From Bog-105 sp965277855 (GTDB lineage Bacteria > Acidobacteriota > Terriglobia > Bryobacterales > Bryobacteraceae), in the NCBI GenBank assembly GCA_965277855.1, contig OZ255847.1, positions 124,001 to 188,000 of the forward strand: a DNA stretch of 64,000 bases, written 5' to 3'. The notes below the pieces were generated by a model. It saw nothing but the letters and a program-made list of their open reading frames with translations. It was not told the DNA's origin and searched no databases. Of this stretch, positions 16,957 to 25,326 are shown one piece after another; position 1 is the first letter of the stretch; every line of letters starts with the position of its first letter. Made by a program: the position numbers and the translations under genes.

Positions 16957-17715
16957 TTACGCTTTCGTGACTCTTGTCTTTCCAACCGTCAATGGTTCGT
17001 CCTCTGTGGTCGTCCTCACTGGCTCGTCAGCGTCTGTCGTTAATCCTAGTGTTTTGTTAGCGACAGTGCTGCGACTTGCCGTTTCATCTACAGTGGTTGT
17101 TCTCACCGGCTCGGCGGCGTCTGCCGTCAGCCCCAATGTTTTGTTAGTGACCGCACTGCGGCGACCCATCGGTTCATCGGTTTTGGCGTAATCAGCCGAT
17201 GCCTCACCCGTGGATGACACATCTTCAGCGCCGCTATGCTTCAGCACTTCTTTGGCTTTACTAACCCACTTGCCGTCGTCGCAATGCACCGAGAGCAGAA
17301 TTCCCCCCGCTTTAATGCGGCCTTCATACCGTTTCGCCTCGTACTCGGGAATCCCCATCCCGACCAGCGCGCCGATGATGCCGCCGACAACGCCGCCCGA
17401 CCCAACTCCAGCTAAAGCCCCCATAATCGGACCCGCCGCAATGAAAGGCCCAATGCCCGGAATGGCAAGTGCGCCAATCCCTGCCAGCAGCCCTAAAGTG
17501 CCGCCAACGACGCCTCCCGTCACCGCTCCAGTGGTCGCGCCCTCCGGTGCTTTTGTAGCCTTCTCGTGGGCAAAGTCTTTGGTGCCTGCATTGTCCTGCA
17601 TCAGCACCGATATATCTTCTTTGCGGAAGTCCGCGGCGATCAACTGATCGACTCCCGCCTCCGCCATTTCTCGTGATCCGAAAATTCCGTAAACTACACT
17701 ATTTTTTCCAGCCAT
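16957..17715 (-). CDS. general-stress-type protein with glycine-rich membrane hairpin and repeat tail
   Basis: The 252-residue protein opens with VVYGIFGSREMAEAGVDQL and an ADFRKEDISVLMQD strand pattern, an ACT-like/YflT general-stress domain. A glycine-rich hydrophobic hairpin follows (about 64-120: GAVTGGVVGGTLG, GPFIAAGPIMGAL, VVGGIIGALVG). The IKAGGILLSVHCDD segment closes the domain. The C-terminus (about 175-252) holds two near-identical copies of a 29-residue unit, NKTLGLTxDAxEPVRTTTxDE. GGAG is about 6 nt before the ATG. It lies 19 nt downstream of the BON lipoprotein gene on the same strand, probably one stress-response operon. The biochemical role of the family is not established. 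Confidence 0.8.
   Translation of the reverse strand: MAGKNSVVYGIFGSREMAEAGVDQLIAADFRKEDISVLMQDNAGTKDFAHEKATKAPEGATTGAVTGGVVGGTLGLLAGIGALAIPGIGPFIAAGPIMGALAGVGSGGVVGGIIGALVGMGIPEYEAKRYEGRIKAGGILLSVHCDDGKWVSKAKEVLKHSGAEDVSSTGEASADYAKTDEPMGRRSAVTNKTLGLTADAAEPVRTTTVDETASRSTVANKTLGLTTDADEPVRTTTEDEPLTVGKTRVTKA
17006..17166 (-). repeat. two tandem copies of an 87-bp coding unit
   Basis: The stretches 17006-17079 and 17093-17166 are about 80% identical at an 87-nt (29-codon) period, so reading frame is kept. They encode the repeated tail of the stress protein. Codon-level differences show the duplication is not very recent. Confidence 0.85.
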
Positions 17716-17734
17716 AATTGCTCCTTTTTCTTTC

Positions 17735-18112
17735 TTAGCTGCCCTTAACGCTCAACTCGTTTGTCACATTGCCCGCGCCGGCAAATTTCGTAGCGTGTTC
17801 TTCGATCGCCTTCTTTTCGTCCTCCGAATGCACCGCTCCGCGTAGCGTCACCTTGCCTTGCGTGGCGATTACTTTGACATTTTTCCCGTAAGTAGAAAGC
17901 GACTTGTCCTTCATCAGATCCCTACGGATCTGCTTCATCAACGCCACGTCCGACGTGGTGTTCTTGGCCTTATCTGACGTCATTGCGCCAGTGTCATTCT
18001 TATTAGCGCCGCTGTTGTCTGCCGCCTGTTGAAAACCGCGGGCTGCCGGCAATGAAATACAGCCAGCCAGCAACAAGGCTCCAAGAAGCGTACTTTGCAG
18101 TGCTCTTTTCAT
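17735..18112 (-). CDS. BON-domain lipoprotein
   Basis: The 125-residue protein has a lipoprotein signal ending in LLAGC (lipobox cysteine at about 18). A low-complexity Asn/Asp/Thr linker follows, then one BON domain from about 55 to 125 with the VKVIATQGKVTLRGAVHSEDEK and AGAGNVTNELSV elements. BON domains bind phospholipid and occur in envelope-stress proteins such as OsmY and DolP. It precedes the general stress gene by 19 nt and is probably translated from the same mRNA. A role in outer-membrane maintenance is an inference from the family. Confidence 0.88.
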   Translation of the reverse strand: MKRALQSTLLGALLLAGCISLPAARGFQQAADNSGANKNDTGAMTSDKAKNTTSDVALMKQIRRDLMKDKSLSTYGKNVKVIATQGKVTLRGAVHSEDEKKAIEEHATKFAGAGNVTNELSVKGS

Positions 18113-18314
18113 AGTTTTCCCTCTACCGGGTATGCGTTGTGCAAGATAGTGGCCGTTAGCTTCAAAGTTCCGTTGCGCCCACCTAATCGCTTACCTGTCT
18201 TTACTTCGCGCATCTGCCACGCCTCAGCCCAGCCTGCCTGAGTTCGTTCATCCGGGAAGAAATACCAGGCGGTCGACAGTATGAAATGTAATTGCTGCTT
18301 GTCATAATTCCGTC

Positions 18315-18830
18315 ATGCGAAAAGTCAAACTCTCTGTCGCTAACAGCCTCGATAACTATCTCGCTCGCGTAGATGGTGGCTACGACTGGATCCGGATGGA
18401 CCAGGACTACGGCTTTGCAGACTTCTTTGACTCAGTCGATACCGTCTTGATAGGCCGCAAAATGCACGATTTTATGGTGGCCGCCGGCATTCCCGCTTAC
18501 GAGAACAAAATCAACTATGTCTTTTCCCATACCCGATCCGGCACCGGCGAGGGAGGCGTATCTTTTGTTTCAGAAAATAAAAAAGAATTTGTACATAGGC
18601 TCAAACAGGAGTCCGGCCAAGATATCTGGCTGGCTGGCGGTGGCGAACTGATTGGCGCATTTCTGCAGGCCGGATTGGTCGATCAGGTGCTGCTCGCCGT
18701 GCAGCCCGTGTTGCTCGGCGAAGGCATCCCGCTCTTCCCCTGCAACTTTCCTCAAGTTAATTTGCGACTCGCTCATTGCCAGCCTTATTCCAGCGGCGTC
18801 GTCATGCTGCACTACGACGTTGTTACCTGA
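18315..18830 (+). CDS. dihydrofolate-reductase-like (RibD C-terminal family) protein
   Basis: The 171-residue protein starts MRKVKLSVANSLDNYLARVDG, continues through VLIGRKMHDFM, and ends with IWLAGGGELIGAFLQAGLVDQ and the VQPVLLGEGIPLF turn. All are hallmarks of the RibD_C/YwjB-like branch of the dihydrofolate reductase fold. These proteins are typically NADPH-binding, but the physiological substrate is usually unknown. It stands alone and is convergent with a TonB receptor gene, with 9 nt between stops. Confidence 0.88.
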   Translation: MRKVKLSVANSLDNYLARVDGGYDWIRMDQDYGFADFFDSVDTVLIGRKMHDFMVAAGIPAYENKINYVFSHTRSGTGEGGVSFVSENKKEFVHRLKQESGQDIWLAGGGELIGAFLQAGLVDQVLLAVQPVLLGEGIPLFPCNFPQVNLRLAHCQPYSSGVVMLHYDVVT

Positions 18831-18839
18831 TCTGACCCT

Positions 18840-20774
18840 TCAACGAATCGAACCGCTCCAGCGCAAACCCACCCGCCATAGCCGCGGCGTCCCTGTGTTC
18901 GGAGAAGGCGTCAGCGCCACCAGATAACTGCGGTCCAGGAGATTTTCTACCGAAGCCACCGCCGACAGCTTCCGTGTCAAATGCTGTTGTGCCGAAAGTT
19001 CTAGCGCCGCATATCCGGGCAACTTGAATTGATTCTGATCGTCATCGAACGCCAGGCTGAAGCTCCGTATCCCACCCGAAATCAGCGTGTCTTTCCAGTT
19101 GAACGTCAACTGCGCCGTTCCCTGTTGCTTGGGAATCTGCGGAATGCGCTGCCCGCTTCCTAAACGCGCGTCGGCATATAAGTAGCCCGCTTCTGCCTGC
19201 CAGCGTTCCCAATGATGATTCACGCTCGTCTCCACGCCACGCGATAGCGCACTCGGAAAGTTCTGCCGCTGCCGCGTAATCATATTCGGCAGCGTTTTCA
19301 GAGTTGCGTTGTCAATGAGATTATTCAACTCGTTACGAAACAAGGTCAGCGAAATCTGCGTGTTCTCACGATTCCAATCCAACCCCGCCTCCACGCCCAC
19401 CAGCCCTTCCGGCACTAAGTTGCTGTTCGCCAGGGTCAATACGTTGCCCACCCGGAAATTGCGATACAGTTCGTTCAAAGTAGGCGCGCGAAAACTGCGG
19501 TACGCCGAGGTCCGGAAACGAAAACTCTTTACGCCCACCGCGATCCCACCGTTTGGACTCACAAACGTATCGCCATGCTGGCCCGTAAACTGATGCCGTA
19601 TGCCCGCATAAAAACGAAACTTGCCGAAGGTAATATCGCCCTGCCCGAACAAGCCGTGCTCCAGCAGCGTTCCGCCGCTCGGCGTCAATATGTGTGTGGC
19701 GTACGAATAGTCATAGCTCACACCGTGCGTATCGTCCGTATCCGCTCCGGCAATCGTATTCCAGCGTTTCGCATGATGCTGCCAGTAGAGCGCTCCCCCC
19801 GTATCCTGCACCGGAACTCTCTGCCGCGACGCTTGCGTCTCCACATCCCGGTTGGCCGACACGCTCGAATAGGTGCTGTGAAACTGTTCTTCTGTGTGAA
19901 ACCCGAGAAACGAGATTTGATCGTTGGCCCACGAGTGCGTATAGGTCAAAGCCAGCGTCCCCAACCCCGTCGAGTTATGCGTCAGGTTCGTGCCGTTATG
20001 TCTCTCTTCGGCTAGCACATCGAAGTGCAATGACAAGCGATCCTTCACGCCGAGATAATCGATCCGCGCATCGCCTGTCGCAAACCGCACGTTCGCCCTA
20101 TCGTCCGCGCTCCCCCGCACCGGCTCCGGCGTAATGTAATAGCCATCGGTTGTCAGCGCGCGTGAATGCAGCGAAAGTCCCCACAATCCCCAAAGATTCG
20201 TATACCCGGCTGAGGCATCTTCCGTCCCTTCATTGCCGGTGAGAAAATCGGCCGTCAAATGCTGCGGCTGTTCCGCCGGCGAGAAGATCGAGATCGTACC
20301 GCCCATTGCCTTGTCGCCGAATATGCTGGTGGACGCTCCCCGGTTGATATCCACTTCGCTGATGCTGTTGGGATCCAGTCTGTCCCAATACACCCAGCCG
20401 CCGAACGGATCGTTGATTGGTATGCCGTCCCAAAGCACCAGTGTCCTGCTCGCTCCGGTCGATCCGATGGCGCGCAGTGAAACGCCCTGTGTCGTTGGAT
20501 TTGCGACCAGGCTCGATGAGCGGCGAAACAGGCTGAACCCCGGCACCTGTCTCAAGCGATCGTCAATCTCGATCCCCGGAATCTGCTTTAACGCCTGACT
20601 CCCCACCACCGTGATCGAGGCCGGCACCTCGCTTGCCAGCGTCGAATTTACCGTTACCGTCGTCTTTATTGGCGGAGGGGCCGGCGCCTGCGTGTCATCG
20701 CTCGGCTGCGGCGTCTGGGCGCACGCGAAACTCGCGGCGACAAGAAGGATTCCCGAAAAATAGTAGAAGCGCAT
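18840..20774 (-). CDS. BtuB-like TonB-dependent receptor
   Basis: The 644-residue protein has a signal peptide (about 1-19), a proline-rich stretch, then a plug domain (about 50-160) with the IPGIEIDDRLRQVPGFS and RGASTSIFGDKAMGGTISI elements. A 22-strand-type beta-barrel ends in the aromatic LWRVGLRWSGSIR. It is an outer-membrane active transporter for a small siderophore- or cobalamin-like ligand. The start lies 101 nt from the divergent ABC ATPase gene. No cobalamin-riboswitch core is visible in that short gap, so vitamin B12 as ligand is only one option. Confidence 0.9.
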   Translation of the reverse strand: MRFYYFSGILLVAASFACAQTPQPSDDTQAPAPPPIKTTVTVNSTLASEVPASITVVGSQALKQIPGIEIDDRLRQVPGFSLFRRSSSLVANPTTQGVSLRAIGSTGASRTLVLWDGIPINDPFGGWVYWDRLDPNSISEVDINRGASTSIFGDKAMGGTISIFSPAEQPQHLTADFLTGNEGTEDASAGYTNLWGLWGLSLHSRALTTDGYYITPEPVRGSADDRANVRFATGDARIDYLGVKDRLSLHFDVLAEERHNGTNLTHNSTGLGTLALTYTHSWANDQISFLGFHTEEQFHSTYSSVSANRDVETQASRQRVPVQDTGGALYWQHHAKRWNTIAGADTDDTHGVSYDYSYATHILTPSGGTLLEHGLFGQGDITFGKFRFYAGIRHQFTGQHGDTFVSPNGGIAVGVKSFRFRTSAYRSFRAPTLNELYRNFRVGNVLTLANSNLVPEGLVGVEAGLDWNRENTQISLTLFRNELNNLIDNATLKTLPNMITRQRQNFPSALSRGVETSVNHHWERWQAEAGYLYADARLGSGQRIPQIPKQQGTAQLTFNWKDTLISGGIRSFSLAFDDDQNQFKLPGYAALELSAQQHLTRKLSAVASVENLLDRSYLVALTPSPNTGTPRLWRVGLRWSGSIR

Positions 20775-20875
20775 TTAGGGCAATAGAACCAAAGCAGTGT
20801 CGAAGTAGTGCCGAACGGAACGAACCCTTCGCAAGATTCGTATTCTAAAGTTACAGGACGCCCGAAAAAGAAACG

Positions 20876-21808
20876 ATGACCGACTACGCCATCGAGACGA
20901 ATGGTCTGCAAAAAATCTATCTGTCCCGGTTTCGCGGCCGCCAGATTAACGCCGTTTCGAATCTCTCGCTGAAAGTCCCGAGAGGCACGAAATACGGTCT
21001 CCTGGGTCCCAATGGAGCAGGCAAGACAACCTTCGTCAAAATGCTGCTCTCTGCCGTCCGGCCTACTGCCGGCACGGCCGCTCTGTTCGGTCTCGATGCG
21101 CGCGATCCGGAAGCGCGCCGCCCTGTCGGTTACCTCCCCGAGAATCACCGCTTTCCCACCTATCTCACCGGTACCGGCATGCTCGACTTCTATTCCGCGC
21201 TCTCCGGCCTTGCTTCCTCTGAGCGCACGCGCCGCGTTCCGGAACTTCTCGAACTGGTTGGCCTCAAGGATTGGGGCGATGTCCTCATCAAGAAATACTC
21301 TAAAGGCATGCTGCAGCGCCTCGGCCTTGCGCAGGCCCTGATGCACCGCCCGCAACTTCTCATCCTCGACGAACCTACTGACGGCGTCGATCCAGTCGGC
21401 CGCCGCGACATCCGCAACATCCTCGATCAGCTCACCGGGTCCGGCGTTACCGTCTTCCTCAACTCCCACCTTTTAAGCGAAGTGGAAACATTCTGCGATT
21501 ACGTCGCCATCCTGCGTAAAGGCGAAGTGGCGCTCGAAGGCACCATGAGTTCGCTCGTCGCCGGCAGTGGTTACCGCATCGTTGCCTCTGGCGTTTCACC
21601 CGCTCTGCAAGCAGCCCTGCGCGCTTCCTCGCACGCCATCACTCCCGTACTGGACGGCGTAGAAATCACCGCCACTACGCGCGAAGAAGCCAACCTCCTC
21701 ATCGATCGCGTGCGCCGTGAAGGCGGCTTCCTCGAAAGCCTCTCGGCCTCGCATAACACCCTCGAAGAAGTCTTCATCCGCGCCACCAAGGGAGAACGAG
21801 CTGCGTGA
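20876..21808 (+). CDS. ABC transporter ATP-binding protein
   Basis: The 310-residue protein shows Walker A GPNGAGKTT (44-52), an ABC signature-like YSKGMLQRLGLAQAL (about 140-154), Walker B LLILDEPTDGVDP (about 162-174) and a switch histidine in LNSHLLSEVE. The C-terminal extension (about 220-310) is typical of exporter ATPases of the CcmA/NatA type. It overlaps the permease start by 4 nt (GTGA), so the two are translationally coupled. The substrate is unknown; polysaccharide, lipid or antimicrobial peptide export are all possible for this ATPase class. Confidence 0.93.
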   Translation: MTDYAIETNGLQKIYLSRFRGRQINAVSNLSLKVPRGTKYGLLGPNGAGKTTFVKMLLSAVRPTAGTAALFGLDARDPEARRPVGYLPENHRFPTYLTGTGMLDFYSALSGLASSERTRRVPELLELVGLKDWGDVLIKKYSKGMLQRLGLAQALMHRPQLLILDEPTDGVDPVGRRDIRNILDQLTGSGVTVFLNSHLLSEVETFCDYVAILRKGEVALEGTMSSLVAGSGYRIVASGVSPALQAALRASSHAITPVLDGVEITATTREEANLLIDRVRREGGFLESLSASHNTLEEVFIRATKGERAA

Positions 21809-22656
21809 CTCAGGCCCTGAACCGCTCCACTGGTCCCGTCCTCGTCGCCCTCATCCAGGACACCTTTGCCGAAGCTCGCGCTCGCTGGCTTTTTCGTGGC
21901 CTGCTCGGCCTCTCGACACTTCTCATTTGCCTCTTTCTTTTTGCCCTCAACGTCGATCTCGCCCAGGGCGCAATCTCCTTCATGAACGTGTCGTCCACCA
22001 GCCGGTCCGTCTTCGACATCCGCAAGTTCGTCAACGTCTCTTATTCCTGGGTCTCGATCTCGCTCTACATCTGGGGCACATTTCTCGCCATCTTCGCTTC
22101 GTCAGGCCTCATCCCAAGCGTCCTCGAACCCGGCCGCATCGCTCTTCTTCTCTCGAAGCCGCTCACTCGCACCACGCTCCTGCTCGGTCGTTATCTGGGA
22201 AACCTGTTGGTCGTCGCCGTCAACCACGTCTATCTTATCGGCAGCATCTGGCTCATTCTCGGCCTAAAAACGCACATCTGGGAACCACGCTTCCTGCTGG
22301 CGATTCCTATCACGCTATTCATCTTTGCCGTGCTGCTCGCCGCCGTCGTCTTCATCGGCGTCGTGTCTGAAAGCGCGGCACTGTCGGTCATGGTGGCGGT
22401 GGCGCTGATGTTGATCAGCACCATCCTCGCGCAGCGCGACAACGTTATCCGCATCCTCAGCTCGCAATGGTCGCGCGATCTCTGGCTCGCTTTCTACTGG
22501 ATTATTCCGAAAGTCTATGATCTCGGCGCTGCCATGAAGCAGATCATTCTTTACGATCGTCAAGTCGACTGGTGGACCCCAGTCTGGACCTCTGCTCTCT
22601 TCGGAGCACTCACTCTCTGGGTCTCGATTCAGCTGTTTCGCCGGAAGGATTTCTGA
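21805..22656 (+). CDS. ABC transporter permease
   Basis: The GTG at 21805 overlaps the ATPase stop, with GGGAG about 14 nt upstream. The 283-residue protein has about six hydrophobic helices (near 25-45, 75-100, 120-145, 165-200, 205-225 and 260-280), matching ABC-2 type exporter permeases. The neighbouring lipoprotein gene starts one nt after its stop. Together with the ATPase it would form a homodimeric exporter. Confidence 0.88.
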   Translation: MTQALNRSTGPVLVALIQDTFAEARARWLFRGLLGLSTLLICLFLFALNVDLAQGAISFMNVSSTSRSVFDIRKFVNVSYSWVSISLYIWGTFLAIFASSGLIPSVLEPGRIALLLSKPLTRTTLLLGRYLGNLLVVAVNHVYLIGSIWLILGLKTHIWEPRFLLAIPITLFIFAVLLAAVVFIGVVSESAALSVMVAVALMLISTILAQRDNVIRILSSQWSRDLWLAFYWIIPKVYDLGAAMKQIILYDRQVDWWTPVWTSALFGALTLWVSIQLFRRKDF

Positions 22657-23583
22657 TTGCGTATTGCGCTCGTTCTTTTAGTCGTCAGTCTCATCGGCTG
22701 CAGCCGGCGCAATCCGGCGGGCATCTCCCTCGACAAGACTTCAACGCCATTCGTCTCTTCCGATACCACCGTGCTAGCCGGTGCCAATCTCGACCAGCTG
22801 AAGACCGCTCCGTTTTATCAGGCTCATCAGTCGCTCCTGGCTTTTCCCGCTCTCGATAACAACAGTCAGCGTCTCGGTCTCGACCCGCGACGCGATCTCT
22901 CCACCGCCGTTGTCACCTGGAACGGTCACGATTCGCTCGTCATCGTTCGAGGCCGCTTCTCCCGTGCCAAACTGCAGCAGACCCTCACCGCCAATTCCCC
23001 CCGCCGCGCCTACAAAGACGTCACTCTCTACGGCTCGTCCGGCAATTCTTTTGCTCTCCCCAGCGACGGACTTGCTCTCGGCGGATCCACCAAAGGCGTC
23101 GAGCATGGCGTCGATGCTCACGCATCCGGCTTCTCCGACGACTTGCCCGAGGGACTGCAGCAAGGTCTCTCCTGGCTACCCAAAACTGCTCAGATTTGGG
23201 TCGTCAGCCGAGGCACGCTGCCCTTTGCCGATATCCCGACCCGCTCTGACTATGCTTCTCTTCTCTCGAACTTTGTAGGTTACATACAAGCGACAGCCAC
23301 CGGCCTCACCGTCGATGCCGGGCTGCATTTACGCTCTCGTATTCAATGCGTTTCCGAAGAAGGAGGCAAACGCGTGAACGACGCCCTGCGTGGTGGCATA
23401 GGTCTCGGTCGCCTCTCTACCAAAGACAACCAGCTTGAACTCCTTCGCCTATACGACGCCATTCACGTCCGGCAGGACAAGCAAACCGTATACATCGAAG
23501 CTGATCTGTCGTCCGCGGAAGCCGACCAGTTGCTGAAGCTTCTTCCAGTTGGCCCTACAGGCGCGATTTCCCGCCCTCGCTGA
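22657..23583 (+). CDS. lipoprotein, uncharacterised, in ABC operon
   Basis: A TTG at 22657, directly after the permease stop and 6-8 nt behind GGAAGG, opens a 308-residue protein with a short lipoprotein signal ending in SLIGC (Cys15). The rest is soluble and contains ADTTV/ANLDQLKTAPFYQ, SLVIVRGRF and LPEGLQQGLSWLPKTAQIWVV segments. These suggest a duplicated alpha/beta periplasmic fold; I do not recognise the family. Being third in the operon, it may be an accessory or sensing lipoprotein of the exporter. Its 3' end overlaps the convergent ferredoxin gene by 29 nt. Confidence 0.75.
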   Translation: MRIALVLLVVSLIGCSRRNPAGISLDKTSTPFVSSDTTVLAGANLDQLKTAPFYQAHQSLLAFPALDNNSQRLGLDPRRDLSTAVVTWNGHDSLVIVRGRFSRAKLQQTLTANSPRRAYKDVTLYGSSGNSFALPSDGLALGGSTKGVEHGVDAHASGFSDDLPEGLQQGLSWLPKTAQIWVVSRGTLPFADIPTRSDYASLLSNFVGYIQATATGLTVDAGLHLRSRIQCVSEEGGKRVNDALRGGIGLGRLSTKDNQLELLRLYDAIHVRQDKQTVYIEADLSSAEADQLLKLLPVGPTGAISRPR

Positions 23584-23914
23584 TGTAATTGCGATTCCAC
23601 TGCGGAATCTCCACCTTCACATCCCCCTTGACCACCGCCTGGCAACCTAACCGCGACCGCAGAGTCAAACCCGCAGCCATCTCCAGTCGATCAAGTTCGT
23701 CATCATCCGGCTCCGAAAGGTTCTTGTCCCCGTCCACAACAATCACGTGGCAGGTGGTACACGCACAACTCCCACCGCACGCGTGTTCTAAATCCACGCC
23801 CAGGTTCAGCGCTATATCTAGTAACGATTCCGGTTTCCCATGGTCGTCGTAAGGAAGTTTGCCGGATTCGAATTCGACAGTCTTATCTTCCGGCAAAAAA
23901 GTAACTTTCGGCAC
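23555..23914 (-). CDS. fdx: 2Fe-2S ferredoxin (adrenodoxin/ISC Fdx type)
   Basis: GTG at 23914 gives a 119-residue protein with the plant/vertebrate-type cluster motif: Cys in HACGGSCACTTCHV (about 46-58) plus the distal SRLGCQAVV cysteine. The spacing CX5CX2C plus a late cysteine is that of ISC ferredoxins, which donate electrons to Fe-S cluster assembly or P450-like partners. The last ~15 codons lie in a stretch that is repeated, in decayed form, at about 26792-26875. No isc genes are adjacent. Confidence 0.9.
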   Translation of the reverse strand: MPKVTFLPEDKTVEFESGKLPYDDHGKPESLLDIALNLGVDLEHACGGSCACTTCHVIVVDGDKNLSEPDDDELDRLEMAAGLTLRSRLGCQAVVKGDVKVEIPQWNRNYISEGGKSRL

Positions 23915-23996
23915 ACCTCAATTGTAGCGGCGGCGTCATTATGATCTTTCGTTTCCCCGCAATTATTCCGAATCGCCGCTCCGTGTTTGCAATTAC

Positions 23997-24993
23997 TTAC
24001 CGAGCCGCGACCGCTGCCGGCCAACGAGCTATCGCTATGTAGATCACCGCTGCAGCCAGCAGCATCCCCCAGGTTCCTGGCTCTGGTACCGGAGTGAGTA
24101 AGTAAGCATGATTGTCGTAGCCATCAGCCACGATGTCGCCGCTGCTGTTAATGGCAGTCGCATTTGTGAGCGTAAGATTTAGGGCTGGATCGATCAGGCT
24201 GTTGAGGTCCTGCATTTGGCCGTTCAAGTAAGTAAAAGCGTGGACTGAGCCGAACTCGGTGCCGAAGGAAGAAGCGCCGACAATCTCCCCGGCATCATTG
24301 ATACCCAGGCCAACGCTGATATAGCCACCTAAGGTGCCGAGATCCTGAATATGCCCATTGGCATACACAAAAGCATGGTTCACATTAACGGCGCCGGAAC
24401 TGTTGTATGAGATCCCCGTCACCTCGCCTGCATTGTTAATTGCGAACGCGATGCTCCCCTGCCCACCCGGAAGGGTGCCAAGATCCTGTTTTGCCCATTG
24501 CTATAGAGCACTGCGTGCGTACCGCTGGCGAAGTCGTTGGAACCCGTAATTTGACCGGAATTATTGATGGCGTAGGCGGCAAACGCGCCGAGGTCCTGTA
24601 GTTGTCCGTTGGTATACAGAAAAGCGTGTTGAACGTTGGAGGAGGCGGATACGTAAGCGGTTTCTGCGACCTGCCCTTTGTCGTTGATGCCCAGTCCGAG
24701 GATGTTGCTGTCAACTGTCGTCCCGAGGTCTCCCATCCGGCCGTTCGTATATAAAAAGCCGTGCAAATCGCCGGAAGATGAAGAATATCTGGATACTCCA
24801 GCGATCTGACCGCTATTGTTTACGCTATAGGCTGCGCTGGAGCGTACCCAGCTCCCGCATTTGGCCGTTTGTATATAGAAATGCGTGCCCCTCACCGCTT
24901 GCGGTGTAAGACTCTCCTACTACTTGGCCCGAGTTGTTGATGCCGCGTCCGTACGTCAGGCCGCCGAGACTTCCCAGGTCCCTCACGCCATAT
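23997..24993 (-). pseudogene. 3' part of a HAF-repeat, PEP-CTERM surface protein gene, split by IS3 and frameshifted
   Basis: Read on the minus strand, this stretch encodes HAF-family repeats (repeated GINNSGQVVG / HAFLYTNGQ / DLGTLGG blocks about 45 residues apart) ending in VPEPGTWGMLLAAAVIYIAIARW, a PEP-CTERM sorting signal for exosortase-type processing. Two frame changes break it: near 24835-24845 (between MRELGTL and SAAYSVNNSG) and near 24486-24496, inside a TTTT run (between HAVLYSNGQ and DLGTLPGGQG). The 5' end is separated by the IS3 element; joining across the element restores an intact signal-peptide-to-HAF frame. The gene would have encoded an exported surface protein; it is dead as read. 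Confidence 0.85.
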
Positions 24994-25033
24994 TGAACCT
25001 GCCCCCTGGCGTGAGACAAACAGTTAAGAGACA
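24994..25033 (+). repeat. left terminal inverted repeat of the IS3 element
   Basis: Forty positions starting TGAACCTGCCCCC and ending GTTAAGAGACA. The match to the right end is 32/40; the last 22 positions alone differ at only two sites. A minimal reading of the ends would take just those 22, but then no target duplication is found. Confidence 0.88.
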
Positions 25034-25326
25034 CTTGACCGTTCGATGATAAATGCTTTCTTCAGGAACGGCAATAGATTTAAGCTGAGGGTGCCGGTGA
25101 AGCGGAGACGGGCAATGCTGGCGAGCAACCCGTTGAGGAATAGCCGGCCGGAACTCATCGCGAACGATGGGCAGGGCGTGTAATCTTCCGGCGCGTCCTA
25201 TAGCCTGGCCCGGACCCGACCGCGAAGCGGCACTCCGGCTCAGGTTTACGAGCGGTGACGACACATCGGACCGATAGATTCCGCTATGCCTGAAAAACGC
25301 TTTTCGAGGGCCCTCGATTTTTTTCC
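25034..25326. other. noncoding tail inside the IS3 element, with an outward-blocking hairpin
   Basis: About 293 bases between the left repeat and the orfB stop. I see no convincing gene; the only long frames here have no family features. Near the orfB end, CGAGGGCCCTCG (25305-25316) followed by ATTTTTTT forms a plus-strand terminator-like hairpin that would protect the element from incoming transcription. The rest of the tail has no assigned role. Confidence 0.6.
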
